Below are positions 47,605-56,495 of a DNA stretch of 64,000 nucleotides, one piece after another. A program made the position numbers and the translations under genes. The notes under the pieces were generated by a model. The model worked only from the letters and a program-made list of their open reading frames with translations. It did not search any database and was not told the DNA's origin. The stretch covers positions 186,001 through 250,000 of the forward strand of contig NZ_JAAAPM020000002.1 in NCBI RefSeq assembly GCF_009909155.2, read 5' to 3'. Origin of the DNA: Flavobacterium undicola. Lineage in GTDB: Bacteria > Bacteroidota > Bacteroidia > Flavobacteriales > Flavobacteriaceae. Position 1 is the first letter of the stretch; each line of letters opens with the position of its first letter.

Positions 47605-48066
47605 CCAGTTGCTGTCCGAATATTCATTTGATCTTTCCATTAATTTATCTGATTAGTGTTTTTGTAAAGTAAATAATTGATAGCGAGATTTTTATGTTGT
47701 TAAGGGTTGCCAAATATTGCCAGTAAATGCCAATTACTACCAAGAGAATTAAAGCAAATACATAGCTGTATTTCTTTGTACTTATAAATAGATATAAGGA
47801 CATAAGTAGGTATGGAGGTAACAACATAATTGCATAGATAGTAGCATAGAAAAGTACAGCTATATGAATTTAAATAAGTTCATAAACATCTACTTATCTA
47901 CATACAGTAATGAAGACCTATTTGGATAGGTATACAGTTTGGTATCTGCTTGTCTGACTATGTAATTCTGTACATAGAGATAAACTTAGATGCCGAAGTG
48001 TGTAGATAATTGTGGAAATACATAAATAAGTAATTGAATATATAAATAATTAAAACAGTTGAAATT
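47605..48066. promoter_or_regulatory. Upstream region of the tra operon with inverted repeats
   Basis: ACCTAT-TTGG-ATAGGT (47916-47931) and CTATGTA-ATTCTG-TACATAG (47958-47977) are perfect inverted repeats 100-150 bases before the ParA-like gene. They may be operator or partition-type sites. The only other frame of size, a 60-codon one on the - strand (47645-47827), is AT-rich and hydrophobic and looks like a chance ORF. Confidence 0.5.
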
Positions 48067-48834
48067 ATGAATGCAAAACACAAAATAGTATTTATCGCCT
48101 TTTCTTCTCAAAAAGGTGGTGTCGGAAAAAGTACATTCACAACACTTATTGCTAGTACGATGCACTATCGATTGGGCTATAATGTCGCTGTATTTGATGC
48201 CGATTTTCCACAACACAGTTTAATGAAAATGAAATCCCGTGATCTGGCGATGGTAATGGAAAATGAGCATTTGAAAAAATTAGCGTACAAACAATTTACC
48301 ACCATTAACAAAAAAGCCTATCCCATTATGCAGCACAAAGCGGAAAGTGTATTGGATGCCGCTCACGAATTTTTGAATAGTTCTTCAGTACCTATTGATG
48401 TTATATTCTTCGACCTTCCAGGAACGGTAAACACTCCCGGTATATTGAAAGCATTAGCAGGAATGCACCACATTTTTACACCTATTACAGCAGATCGTTT
48501 GGTAATGGAGAGTACGCTTGTATTTACACAGCTTTTGCAGGATGTGATTATGAAAAAAGGAGCAACTTCTATAGAAACCATTAATTTATTTTGGAATCAA
48601 GTGGATGGCAGGGAAAGCACTCCCTTATACGACATTTATAACCAACTTATTGAACAATTGGGATTAAGTCTGATGCAAAGCGAAATCAAGAATAGTACCC
48701 GTTTTCGCAAAGAAAGTGAAGAGAATAGCAAAACTGTATTTCGTTCTACAGTTATGCCTCCAGATGAACGTTTGATGAAGGCCTGCCAGCTAGATGTATT
48801 TGTAAACGAATTTTTAAAAATCATTCAATTATAG
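48067..48834 (+). CDS. traA: TraA, ParA-type ATPase
   Basis: The 255-residue ATPase has the deviant Walker A motif SQKGGVGKSTFTTLIAS (about 15-31) and DVIFFDLPGTVNTPGILKAL (about 111-130) as the Walker B region. It belongs to the ParA/MinD family encoded at the head of CTnDOT-type transfer operons. It could help position the element or its transfer machinery. It is 3 bp upstream of traB. Confidence 0.9.
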   Translation: MNAKHKIVFIAFSSQKGGVGKSTFTTLIASTMHYRLGYNVAVFDADFPQHSLMKMKSRDLAMVMENEHLKKLAYKQFTTINKKAYPIMQHKAESVLDAAHEFLNSSSVPIDVIFFDLPGTVNTPGILKALAGMHHIFTPITADRLVMESTLVFTQLLQDVIMKKGATSIETINLFWNQVDGRESTPLYDIYNQLIEQLGLSLMQSEIKNSTRFRKESEENSKTVFRSTVMPPDERLMKACQLDVFVNEFLKIIQL

Positions 48835-48837
48835 TTT

Positions 48838-49275
48838 ATGGGGAAAGATAATAAGAGAAAAACCACTCCTGAAATTAACGAGGAGTTGATGATGAACCTG
48901 ATGGTAGATGGGATAAAAAAGGATGGCTTACAGCTTCCAACTGAACTTACTGAAGAAACACAAAAGGAGGTTCTTAAGCCTAAAGAATTGCCCCCTGAGA
49001 AATCAGAAATTAAAGAAAAGACTAGAACCAAAAAGATAAATGAACCGGATTATGAAGGTATTTTTTTTAAAAGACAAGACACCAATGCCCGTGATGGAAA
49101 AACGGTGTATATCCGACCCGATTTTCACGAAAAACTGTCTCGCATTGTTCAGGTGATTGGCGAAGACAAAATCACTATTTATGCTTATTTAGATAATTTG
49201 TTGAGCTACCATTTTCAGGAATTTGGTGAGCAGATAACCAAGAGTTTTAATGATAAATACAAACCTATTTTATAA
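48838..49275 (+). CDS. traB: TraB, DUF3408-type protein
   Basis: A 145-residue charged protein. The N-terminal half is polar and Pro/Glu/Lys-rich. The C-terminal half, from GKTVYIRPDFHEKLSRIVQV, then TIYAYLDNLLSYHFQEF, is the DUF3408 signature found in second genes of CTnDOT transfer operons, and resembles a ribbon-helix-helix DNA-binding fold. Partner of TraA in all likelihood. It has only 3 bp of spacing on each side, so the genes are one operon. Confidence 0.85.
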   Translation: MGKDNKRKTTPEINEELMMNLMVDGIKKDGLQLPTELTEETQKEVLKPKELPPEKSEIKEKTRTKKINEPDYEGIFFKRQDTNARDGKTVYIRPDFHEKLSRIVQVIGEDKITIYAYLDNLLSYHFQEFGEQITKSFNDKYKPIL

Positions 49276-49278
49276 GCC

Positions 49279-49911
49279 ATGGAAATAGTAATTGTGATAT
49301 GTTTACTGATTGTAATTGCTCTGCTTTTGCAGGATAAGATTGTTATCAAGATAGGGAAGGCGCAAAAGCTAACGCAGGAAAAAAACAATCCAAACTTGCC
49401 CGATATCATGGGGCAGCCCAAAACACTAAGAAGCTTTACGCTGTCAAACCATGCCAATCAAAGTCAAAAGAAAAAGCAGGAAGATAAAACGGATAATTTT
49501 GAGATTGAAATTGATGATCAAGATATTGATAAGCAAATTCCGCAGGAAGAGCTGGACGAAGTTTTCAGAAATATACCTGATTTTGAGGACGAGGCAGAAG
49601 AATGGAATAGTTATGGAATATCAGATGGTGATAACGGTTTTGCCCAAGGCGTTACCTTTGAAGAACTAAGCTCCGTGGGGACGCTGCTGCAAAAAGAAAA
49701 TTTGGACCCTTCTCAAAAGGAAAAAGCAATTGCTATAGTTCAGAAAATACAAGGAACCGAATTATTCAACCTACTGGAGAATTCTATGGAAAGTGCTTCA
49801 CGTAAAATAGCCGAGCTATTAGATAGTAGCCTTTCTTCTGAAAGAGAAACTGGTTCTTCCATTTTGCGGAAAAATGATTTCGAGGATTTTGATATTGGGG
49901 AGTTTGTGTGA
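49279..49911 (+). CDS. traD: TraD-like conjugal transfer protein
   Basis: The 210-residue protein begins with one membrane segment (VIVICLLIVIALLLQ) and continues with a charged linker and a helical C-terminus (VGTLLQKENLDPSQKEKAI near 139). The order after traA and traB, and the single anchor with a long acidic tail, match TraD/DUF4122-type proteins of CTnDOT elements. Its stop is 13 bases from the end of the first cargo module. The next transfer gene, traE, is displaced 11.5 kb downstream. Confidence 0.75.
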   Translation: MEIVIVICLLIVIALLLQDKIVIKIGKAQKLTQEKNNPNLPDIMGQPKTLRSFTLSNHANQSQKKKQEDKTDNFEIEIDDQDIDKQIPQEELDEVFRNIPDFEDEAEEWNSYGISDGDNGFAQGVTFEELSSVGTLLQKENLDPSQKEKAIAIVQKIQGTELFNLLENSMESASRKIAELLDSSLSSERETGSSILRKNDFEDFDIGEFV

Positions 49912-49924
49912 ACTTTGCAATAAA

Positions 49925-50725
49925 TCAGATAGCTTTATCAAGTCGCTTATGAATAAATGATATTGCGTTTAAAATATCAAGTGCTTCATCTTCCGTAATC
50001 TCAAACCTTATTTTAGGTTCGTGTGCTGTTGGATTTCTTATTAAACCGAAAATACCTTTTATAAGATTACAAAGTCCAATGTGTTCGCTTCTATCAGTAT
50101 CGTTTTTTAAATAGTTAATTCGAACCATGGGATTACTGGTTGAAAAAGCAGTTTCTACCAGAGCATTACCATCTGCAAAAAGCCCTGTCATTTCACGCAG
50201 TCTATCAGCTATGCTCTTTGTGGCCTCAAAAACTGAATGAAAATAGTTCTCTACTAACAGTTCAGCTTTGCAATACTCAAATATTGTTGTATGTATGTTT
50301 CTATTTTCCAACTTATGCTTTAAACGATTTGCTCTTTGCTCTGCTTCTGCAATCGTCGTAGCTTTTACTATTTCTTTATATTTTCCTGTTTCGGTAAGTT
50401 CTGTTCCAATAAAAGATAATCTTTTATTAATTTCTAATCTTCTATCATGGAAAATTTCTTCCTTTCCAATATATCTAACAGGTTGTAATGCATCTTGAAT
50501 GAACCTTAGAATATGATTTGAACACTGATGTCTATTTTGCCACTCCGCAAATGCAATATACAATCTTTTCCACTTAGTATTTTGTGGATCAATATCAGGT
50601 ATGTTTGAGTTTAATAAAATCTGACCAATTTCTGTTCCAGATAAACCTGTTGCTGTATCACCGATTGTTCTACATAATCCTTCTAAAATATGTGCCTCAA
50701 ATATTGGATGTTTAATGTTAGCCAT
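49925..50725 (-). CDS. TIGR02391-family (Ymh) protein
   Basis: The 266-residue protein ends with the TIGR02391 signature: FADGNALVETAFSTSNP (about 190-206), then LIKGIFGLIRNPTAHEPKIR (about 229-248). The IRNPxAH motif resembles the RxxxxH core of HEPN-type domains; if it is a true HEPN motif the protein could be an RNase, which is inference. The N-terminal half is helical and unrecognised. It is the last gene of a tight five-gene operon, 5 bp after the NdpA-like gene. Proteins of this family are common near defence genes. Confidence 0.7.
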   Translation of the reverse strand: MANIKHPIFEAHILEGLCRTIGDTATGLSGTEIGQILLNSNIPDIDPQNTKWKRLYIAFAEWQNRHQCSNHILRFIQDALQPVRYIGKEEIFHDRRLEINKRLSFIGTELTETGKYKEIVKATTIAEAEQRANRLKHKLENRNIHTTIFEYCKAELLVENYFHSVFEATKSIADRLREMTGLFADGNALVETAFSTSNPMVRINYLKNDTDRSEHIGLCNLIKGIFGLIRNPTAHEPKIRFEITEDEALDILNAISFIHKRLDKAI

Positions 50726-50730
50726 AAATT

Positions 50731-51768
50731 CTAAGTTTCTTCTTCGAAATAAATTTTATAATATTTTCGACCATCATTTTCGACGCCTTTTTCTATTAAA
50801 TTTTTATTTCCATGAATATAAACATGGAAGTTTCGATCGAGTTTTAAAACACTTTTAAAGACTCTGGATTGTTTTTTAACTGCCTGAGACGATATTTGAA
50901 AATTATCTTTTAAGTCTAATTCATTATCTTCCCTAAAGCTGTTGTCAAATTTTCTAAAAGATTCAATTAAATTATTATCTCCAAATACTTCTTCTTCAAA
51001 TTCAGATTTATTAAAAGTTTCGTGTTTTTTAAAGTAATCGACTGAACGATTCAAAAAATCTATCTTATCAGTTTTGCTTATATCAAAATCATCAGAAATT
51101 TTTGTTGTCACGAATTGTTTTGCGATACCTAAAAATTGATTTGTTTGATGGAAGTCGTCTTTTTTAGGTCGAACACTTAAGAAATCATCTTTCCAGTATT
51201 GTGCTTCAGTACCTTTATTCGTATTATCAATAATAGAAACAATAAAGCCATCTTCTTTTTCAGTGTTAAAAATCAGGCACCCCTTGTCAAGTTTATTAAT
51301 ATTTAAACCGGTAATATCAGTTAAGTCAAAACCTTTATTTGTACTATTAACCTTGAGAATTGTATCTTTGTTTTCAGATTTAAACAATGCAAAACAGTCA
51401 ACAATTTCATCGTTTAGCTGACAGTCTTTTATATGCAAAACACATAATTCTCCACCTTTTATATTGGGGTGAGTACTTTTATCATATAGATATCTTCCTA
51501 TATTTTTTGATTCATCTATAAATGATTGTTCATCGCTAAAAAAGGAACTTACAAACGTATAAACTGGATTAAGATCTAAATTTGGATCAAAATAGAAATG
51601 ATGTAATTCTTCTGCTTTGAAATTTGAAATTAGCAGGTGATTTAAACGTTCTTCTACTTTGCTAAAATCGGTCAATTCATCTGCAAATCTTACTCCATCA
51701 CCACTGTTTTTGTTACCTATATAGTGGATGATTAGCTTATCTATTTTTCCCAGAGCTATATTGTGCAT
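50731..51768 (-). CDS. NdpA/YejK-like nucleoid-associated protein (37-kDa family)
   Basis: The 345-residue protein resembles PF04245: IDKLIIHYIGNKNSGDGVRF at the start, a LCVLHIKDCQLND strand and CFALFKSENKDTILKV (about 124-139). The E. coli homologue YejK binds the nucleoid; relatives in defence islands occur beside ATPases. A chain of strands and helices through 140-345 completes the family fold. It is 3 bp after the ABC ATPase gene. A DNA-binding or DNA-sensing part of the module is likely. Confidence 0.75.
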   Translation of the reverse strand: MHNIALGKIDKLIIHYIGNKNSGDGVRFADELTDFSKVEERLNHLLISNFKAEELHHFYFDPNLDLNPVYTFVSSFFSDEQSFIDESKNIGRYLYDKSTHPNIKGGELCVLHIKDCQLNDEIVDCFALFKSENKDTILKVNSTNKGFDLTDITGLNINKLDKGCLIFNTEKEDGFIVSIIDNTNKGTEAQYWKDDFLSVRPKKDDFHQTNQFLGIAKQFVTTKISDDFDISKTDKIDFLNRSVDYFKKHETFNKSEFEEEVFGDNNLIESFRKFDNSFREDNELDLKDNFQISSQAVKKQSRVFKSVLKLDRNFHVYIHGNKNLIEKGVENDGRKYYKIYFEEET

Positions 51769-51771
51769 AAA

Positions 51772-53640
51772 TTAATTGTTGTAAATATTATGAGGAATTA
51801 GTCCCTTACCATCATTAAATTCATCTACTGTATGAAAATATGATAAATTGTTATCAAGCCAATAATCCTTAGACGCGTGTTCAACCATAAAAATTTGGAA
51901 AGGCTGTTTTTTTGTTTGATTTATATATTCAATAAAAGAATTTAGTAATGTAAAAGCGTCAAGAAGCTTTGTTTTATCATCATTCCCTTTTTCATTATCA
52001 TTAGCATAATAAGGAATACTTGGCTGATCAATAAATAAAAATTGAGGAACGTGAACCTGCTCTATATTAATCATGTGTTCATGCAGTCCTAAATAAACAC
52101 ATAAGTGCATAAACATATAATTAGATTTACTTCCAACATTATCTAAAGGAAACAGCTGCCCTTTAGGAATAAGTTGTAAAATCATTTTCTCGGTATTGAA
52201 ATCCAATTTACTATCCTTATATGCAGGTAACGATTTTAAAAGATCAAAATTACGCTGTATAGATTCATTTAAAAATGTCCGCATAGTATATTTTATCTGT
52301 GAAGTTTCTCCAGGTACCTTAGAAAGTCTCTCTTTCTCTTCACTGAGTCTATGTAGTTTAACAGGGTCAATTGGTTTAGCAACTTCACGCTTAATCAATT
52401 GTTCGAACGCATTTTTTATTTCACCTAATACAATGAATTTTTGCCCTTCTGCCAGGTAGTTTTTTTGAATTTTAATTAAGCTCTCAATTTTATCAGTTAT
52501 AGACTTTAACTGATCTTTTAATTCCTTAACATCACCATCTACTTTTACAGGTTCAGTAACTTTTTTTGTAAGCGAACTTTTGATATTATATAAAGATACT
52601 TGAAGGGAATCGAGAAAAAGTTTGGTCTCATAAGAGTTTACGAGCTGGTCAGATAGATTTTTATTAAGAAATTCTATAGGCAGCAAGCTGTCTGCTGATT
52701 TATTTAAGTTTTTTCTGTATAGATCATATTCCCTTTGATACTGACTTACAGCATTTATCTGTCCCTGTATTCTATTACGATCTTTGTTTAGAATATCTAA
52801 TTCTAAAAACAAGTTAGAATTAGATGCTTTTTGTTTTGTGTTTTCAATTACATCCTGAATTGCAACTAACGCTTCTTGAGTAGTTTCATTATAAAAGTCA
52901 AATTCAATAAAATTGTATTCTTTGCATTTATCCAAGAGCTTATTTACATTAACACCAAAGTTTTTCTCTTTGGTATCATTACTTTTATTTTGAGTCTGAA
53001 TTTTTTTTAACTCATTTTCAATTTCCTTAAGACGTTCAAGCGCTTTTATGTTTTCCAAATCATTTACACCTATGACCAAATCAAAAATATGGCTAAGTGC
53101 ATTTTCATATTCTTCTTTACCGAAGAAAATTGTATCAAAGTATGTTTCAGGAGCACCAATAACAGTTTCTGTTAGAGCGTTAAATAATAGGAAATGTCTA
53201 TATGAAATATTAAGTGATGATTTACCAAATTCATTGCCATAAGGAAATCTTAAAGCATCAGTAATTCCAAATTCATTATCTAAAAAAGTTTTAGCTTCTT
53301 CAATTGGTGTTTTAATTTCAAAATCATCCGAAAATCCCCCCTCGTTAAATATAAGTTCAGCGGCAGGAGCTCCTTTCTCAGGAGCTTTTCTTATAATAGA
53401 AATTTCTTTATCATTTATTGTAAATCGGATACCAAACCATAAAGCTTTTTCATAAATAGTATTAGGCAGGTTTACTTTTCCTGATAAGAGACAATAATCA
53501 ATAATGCTCCAAAAGCTAGACTTACCTGTAGTAGCATTTCCTGTAATTACATTGACTTTGTTTGGCAGGAATTTATAACTTTTCGTTTCAGAAAAATCAT
53601 CATTAAACCATAATTTTATTTCGTGGAGCGTGAATTTCAT
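51772..53640 (-). CDS. SMC-like ABC ATPase with DUF3732 (ABC-3C ATPase)
   Basis: The 622-residue protein has Walker A GNATTGKS at 34-41, two long helical coiled-coil stretches (about 175-300 and 350-420), and at the C-terminus HVPQFLFIDQPSIPYYAND (Walker B and D-loop region) and MVEHASKDYW, which is the DUF3732 end. In known ABC three-component systems such an ATPase is thought to work with a small 'middle component' and a variable effector. The start overlaps the stop of the middle component gene (ATGA). Confidence 0.85.
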   Translation of the reverse strand: MKFTLHEIKLWFNDDFSETKSYKFLPNKVNVITGNATTGKSSFWSIIDYCLLSGKVNLPNTIYEKALWFGIRFTINDKEISIIRKAPEKGAPAAELIFNEGGFSDDFEIKTPIEEAKTFLDNEFGITDALRFPYGNEFGKSSLNISYRHFLLFNALTETVIGAPETYFDTIFFGKEEYENALSHIFDLVIGVNDLENIKALERLKEIENELKKIQTQNKSNDTKEKNFGVNVNKLLDKCKEYNFIEFDFYNETTQEALVAIQDVIENTKQKASNSNLFLELDILNKDRNRIQGQINAVSQYQREYDLYRKNLNKSADSLLPIEFLNKNLSDQLVNSYETKLFLDSLQVSLYNIKSSLTKKVTEPVKVDGDVKELKDQLKSITDKIESLIKIQKNYLAEGQKFIVLGEIKNAFEQLIKREVAKPIDPVKLHRLSEEKERLSKVPGETSQIKYTMRTFLNESIQRNFDLLKSLPAYKDSKLDFNTEKMILQLIPKGQLFPLDNVGSKSNYMFMHLCVYLGLHEHMINIEQVHVPQFLFIDQPSIPYYANDNEKGNDDKTKLLDAFTLLNSFIEYINQTKKQPFQIFMVEHASKDYWLDNNLSYFHTVDEFNDGKGLIPHNIYNN

Positions 53641-54101
53641 AATTGGACCTTTAGTATTCGGTAAAGTTGATTTGTGGAATAATTTTCAATAAGTGATAGA
53701 AAAACTGGAATAACCTCCAGCAATTTTGAAAATCGATCACCTAATTCTTGAACCTCATCATCAATATTAATTTTATTATTATTTTTTCTTATTACATTGT
53801 CATTGATATACAATTGTTCTCCTTTTTTTAAAATTATCAACGAGTTAATTGATACAGGTAATAATGATAAATATCTTTTGTTGAATGATGCAAATAATCT
53901 TTGATTAATATTAACCAGATCTTCTAAATTATTCTCTGAAATATTATATTTTTTTATGAAACTCACAGTTTTATCATCCAACAAAAAAGGTAATATTAAA
54001 CAGCTTCGAGCGATATCAATACTTTCAATTTTATCTAGAATTGCCAAAAACACACAGCTGGCTAAAGCTTCATTATTATATACATAGTAAACTTCCTTCA
54101 T
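53637..54101 (-). CDS. ABC-3C 'middle component'-like protein
   Basis: The start at 54101 is chosen because its ATG overlaps the TGA of the previous gene (ATGA). The protein has 154 residues, begins MKEVYYVYNNEALASCVFLA, is mainly helical with a proline-containing SCLILPFLLDDKTVSF segment, and has no catalytic motif. Size, the LPF..D.....L pattern and its position directly before a DUF3732 ATPase fit the middle-component family of ABC three-component systems. It probably bridges the ATPase and the effector. Confidence 0.7.
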   Translation of the reverse strand: MKEVYYVYNNEALASCVFLAILDKIESIDIARSCLILPFLLDDKTVSFIKKYNISENNLEDLVNINQRLFASFNKRYLSLLPVSINSLIILKKGEQLYINDNVIRKNNNKINIDDEVQELGDRFSKLLEVIPVFLSLIENYSTNQLYRILKVQL

Positions 54102-55339
54102 ATTTTCTTGTATTTTTCTTTCCAATCAAAGTGCCAGCCTATTTCCAAATTATCAGATAAAACATAATAATGTCCATTGCTTGATATAAGACCCAATGAC
54201 GTAAAACCTTCTATCGTTAAATTTTGTCTCTTAATATAATCTACAATTTCTAGCCCCATGCTTTTAACATCTTCTTCTAAATCACTTAGTTTCTCTCCAG
54301 ATTTTATCCTTCGCTCAATATTTCTATATTTTACTTTGAATTCATTCAGCCACATTTGAATACTATCCTGCTTAAATTTTTCAACATCCATTGGTTGTAA
54401 AAAATTCTCTTCTGACCAATAAGTAAAATCATTAAGAAATTTGAGCATTTGAGTTGTATAATCTCTTATGTCTGTTGATCCTGAAACAACTTCTCCTATA
54501 TCTACAAGCTGTTTAATAAAAATCTGCTCTTCCAAATCCTCGGGCAGTAATACCGGTAAATTTCTTTGGGGCAGAGATCCTGCAACAAATGCCACCTGGA
54601 AACACTTGCCAAATCTATTATTGAAATCATCAAAGCTTATTTCAAACTTTTTTCGGTCTTTAATATCTGTAAATTTTGCCAAATGCATGTTTGATGAGAG
54701 ACTATCAAAAACAGGGTCAATAAATTTATGCTGCTTTACATTTTCTAAAATTTTGTTTTTTATTTTCTGTATGATATTATCAATACCCGTTTCAATCCTT
54801 AATTTTTGAAAAAAAGATATACATCTTTTCTTGCCAAGGGTGCGTACATTTTTTAAATATTTTTTAAGAATAGGATCTTGTGTTTTTTCCTCTAGTGCTG
54901 AAAGAATATCCAATAATTTACCCAGATCCATATCTATTTTAAAAGTTTCAAGCGCATGAATAAAATTATTATCCCAGTGGTTTTTATTCGTCACTAAAAT
55001 AAAACTGTGTTTATCTAAAAAATTGTCTGCATTATTTTTATCTGCTTTGATAAAATCACTCCAATTACTAAGTGTTTTCCATAAGTCAGAATCTAAAGAA
55101 GTTAAATTTTGAATTTGTCCTGCGGAATTTTGTAGGACAGAATGCTTCATTTGAAGTAAAACCGTTTTACTATCGGCCAAATCAATATGAATATCTTCTT
55201 TGACTTCAAATCCAATTTTTTCTCCAAATCTCAGATCTAAAGATAGATAAATGAAATAATAAAATTGATAATCAAACCCTATCGCCTGTGGCCCTGCTGT
55301 ATGTTTTGTTAATAATGATTCCGTGTCATTCATAGGCAA
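54098..55339 (-). CDS. Putative effector of the ABC-3C module, PD-(D/E)XK-like N-terminus
   Basis: The 413-residue protein is first in the operon. Residues 15-75 follow the pattern of DUF4297/Cap4-type nucleases: AGPQAIGFDYQFYYFIYLSL, then FEVKEDIHIDLADS with E and D, then VLLQMKHSV with the Q-x-K of a PD-(D/E)XK nuclease. HSFILVTNKNHWDN (about 109-122) also fits. The rest (150-413) is helical and ends in a domain with DNLEIGWHFDWKEKY. It could cut DNA when the ATPase senses infection (inference). Confidence 0.65.
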   Translation of the reverse strand: MPMNDTESLLTKHTAGPQAIGFDYQFYYFIYLSLDLRFGEKIGFEVKEDIHIDLADSKTVLLQMKHSVLQNSAGQIQNLTSLDSDLWKTLSNWSDFIKADKNNADNFLDKHSFILVTNKNHWDNNFIHALETFKIDMDLGKLLDILSALEEKTQDPILKKYLKNVRTLGKKRCISFFQKLRIETGIDNIIQKIKNKILENVKQHKFIDPVFDSLSSNMHLAKFTDIKDRKKFEISFDDFNNRFGKCFQVAFVAGSLPQRNLPVLLPEDLEEQIFIKQLVDIGEVVSGSTDIRDYTTQMLKFLNDFTYWSEENFLQPMDVEKFKQDSIQMWLNEFKVKYRNIERRIKSGEKLSDLEEDVKSMGLEIVDYIKRQNLTIEGFTSLGLISSNGHYYVLSDNLEIGWHFDWKEKYKKI

Positions 55340-55470
55340 TTTTAATTTTCTTATTTCATCAGGTTATTTGAATAATCAATTCGCTAATATACAATAATTC
55401 TGTCATTAACAGCAAAGTATTGCCTCTCACTGCCACTTTGCTGTAACGCCTTAATTTTTGAAACACCTTT

Positions 55471-55495
55471 GTTTCAAAAACCCGCATAGTGCGGG
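55471..55495 (-). terminator. Terminator of the Gabija-like operon
   Basis: On the - strand CCCGC-ACTAT-GCGGG is followed directly by TTTTTG. The next 26 bases form a second perfect stem, TTTTTGAAAC/GTTTCAAAAA (55455-55464, 55471-55480). Confidence 0.65.
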
Positions 55496-55524
55496 AAACA
55501 GTAACAAAATAATGTATTTCAATT

Positions 55525-55600
55525 ATGGAAAAAAAATCCTGGTAACAGGAACAATAATGCCAGAAATTGGTGCGCTCTTATGGAGAAACGTCAGACGTTA
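55525..55600 (+). pseudogene. Decayed 5' end of traE, copy 1 (weak)
   Basis: ATGGAAAAAAAATCCTGG then GCCAGAAATTGGTGCGCTC resembles the first 75 bases of traE (ATGGAAAAACAAAGAAAAAA ... TCAGGAATTGGTGCGTTCG) with about 13 bases missing. The 20 bases before the ATG also align (ACAAAATAATGTATTTCAAT against ACAAATAAATTATTCAAATC). It lies in the same orientation as traE. Confidence 0.4.
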
Positions 55601-55658
55601 TTTTTCATAAAATGCATGGACGAATTATTCAACCTGCTGAAAAAAGAATCCAGAATAC

Positions 55659-56495
55659 TTAAATATTTGAATATTCAAAATTGTAATCAATTAAATGTGA
55701 AGTAGGAGCCTTTCCATCTGGAGCATAAAATTTATGCACGTTTCTATTTCTTTCCGAAATAAGATGTAGATTTTTTCTTGCTCTTGAAGCTAAAACATAC
55801 AATAGCTTTTTTGAATTTTCAAGACCATTATTATCGTTAAAGTGAGGAACATAGCCATCTAACAAGCCAAAACCTATAACTGTATCATATTCTTCTCCCT
55901 TGGTACCGTGGATAGTGGATACAGTAATTCCATCTCGCTGTCGGAATACTTTTCTGAAATTTTCAATATCACCAATATATGGATTTCCTTCGTCAATCAG
56001 CCTCTGAATTCTACTTTCAGAACTTGCAAAAAATGAATTGAAATGTTCATCTAATAAAGGAAAATTTGGTAATACAATTTTCAGGTTTTCACAGATCTGA
56101 TTAAAGAAAGTCCTTAGATAAGTTAATCCATCTGTCTCGATAATCTCCAAAGAATTACAAATTCTCAAAAATTTCTTGCTAGTCATATTTGAAACATCAA
56201 CTCCTGCAGAATCAAGTTCATTTAATATCTCCTTAGTCCATCTTAACCTTCTTACGTACATAAAGGGAGATGGTTCTGTCAATGCAACTCTTGAAACCTT
56301 GAACCAAAAATTATCAATATCCCGAGAAAACGGTGCCATTCCTGGTCCGTCAAAACTGAGATCTGGAAGTCGAATGATAAGCTTTCTTGTAATGCTAGCT
56401 ATGTGTACCCATTGTGGTGCAGTAATGCATATTTCATTTGGGCTAATTCCTGCTTTTTCAATATTATACAATATTAATTGAGGCCAATTCTTCAA
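55659..56495 (-). CDS. UvrD-like helicase, C-terminal part (Gabija GajB-like), split by frameshift
   Basis: This 278-codon frame carries the C-terminal motifs of a UvrD/PcrA-type helicase: EICITAPQWVHIASITRKLI, then TVSTIHGTKGEEYDTVIGFG (motif V, about 197-216) and LLYVLASRARKNLHL (motif VI). The start is a TTG with no support. It is a direct continuation of the frame ending at 56464, in the +1 register and overlapping by 32 bases. Skipping one base near 56470 would join them into one protein of about 600 residues. Confidence 0.8.
   Translation of the reverse strand: MKNWPQLILYNIEKAGISPNEICITAPQWVHIASITRKLIIRLPDLSFDGPGMAPFSRDIDNFWFKVSRVALTEPSPFMYVRRLRWTKEILNELDSAGVDVSNMTSKKFLRICNSLEIIETDGLTYLRTFFNQICENLKIVLPNFPLLDEHFNSFFASSESRIQRLIDEGNPYIGDIENFRKVFRQRDGITVSTIHGTKGEEYDTVIGFGLLDGYVPHFNDNNGLENSKKLLYVLASRARKNLHLISERNRNVHKFYAPDGKAPTSHLIDYNFEYSNI

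Larger units (their letters stand above)
55340..55658. other. Junction between the first and second cargo modules
   Basis: It contains two hairpins (55455-55480 and 55481-55495), a weak traE-5'-like sequence starting at 55525, and a 41-codon frame (55573-55698) beginning MEKRQTLFFIKCMDELFNLL that overlaps the end of the helicase gene on the other strand. This frame has no recognised relative. Confidence 0.45.

Noticed and set aside
47645..47827. 60-codon - strand ORF encoding a hydrophobic peptide
   Set aside because: Composition follows the AT-rich non-coding DNA; there is no ribosome signal or known relative, and it lies in the regulatory region before traA.
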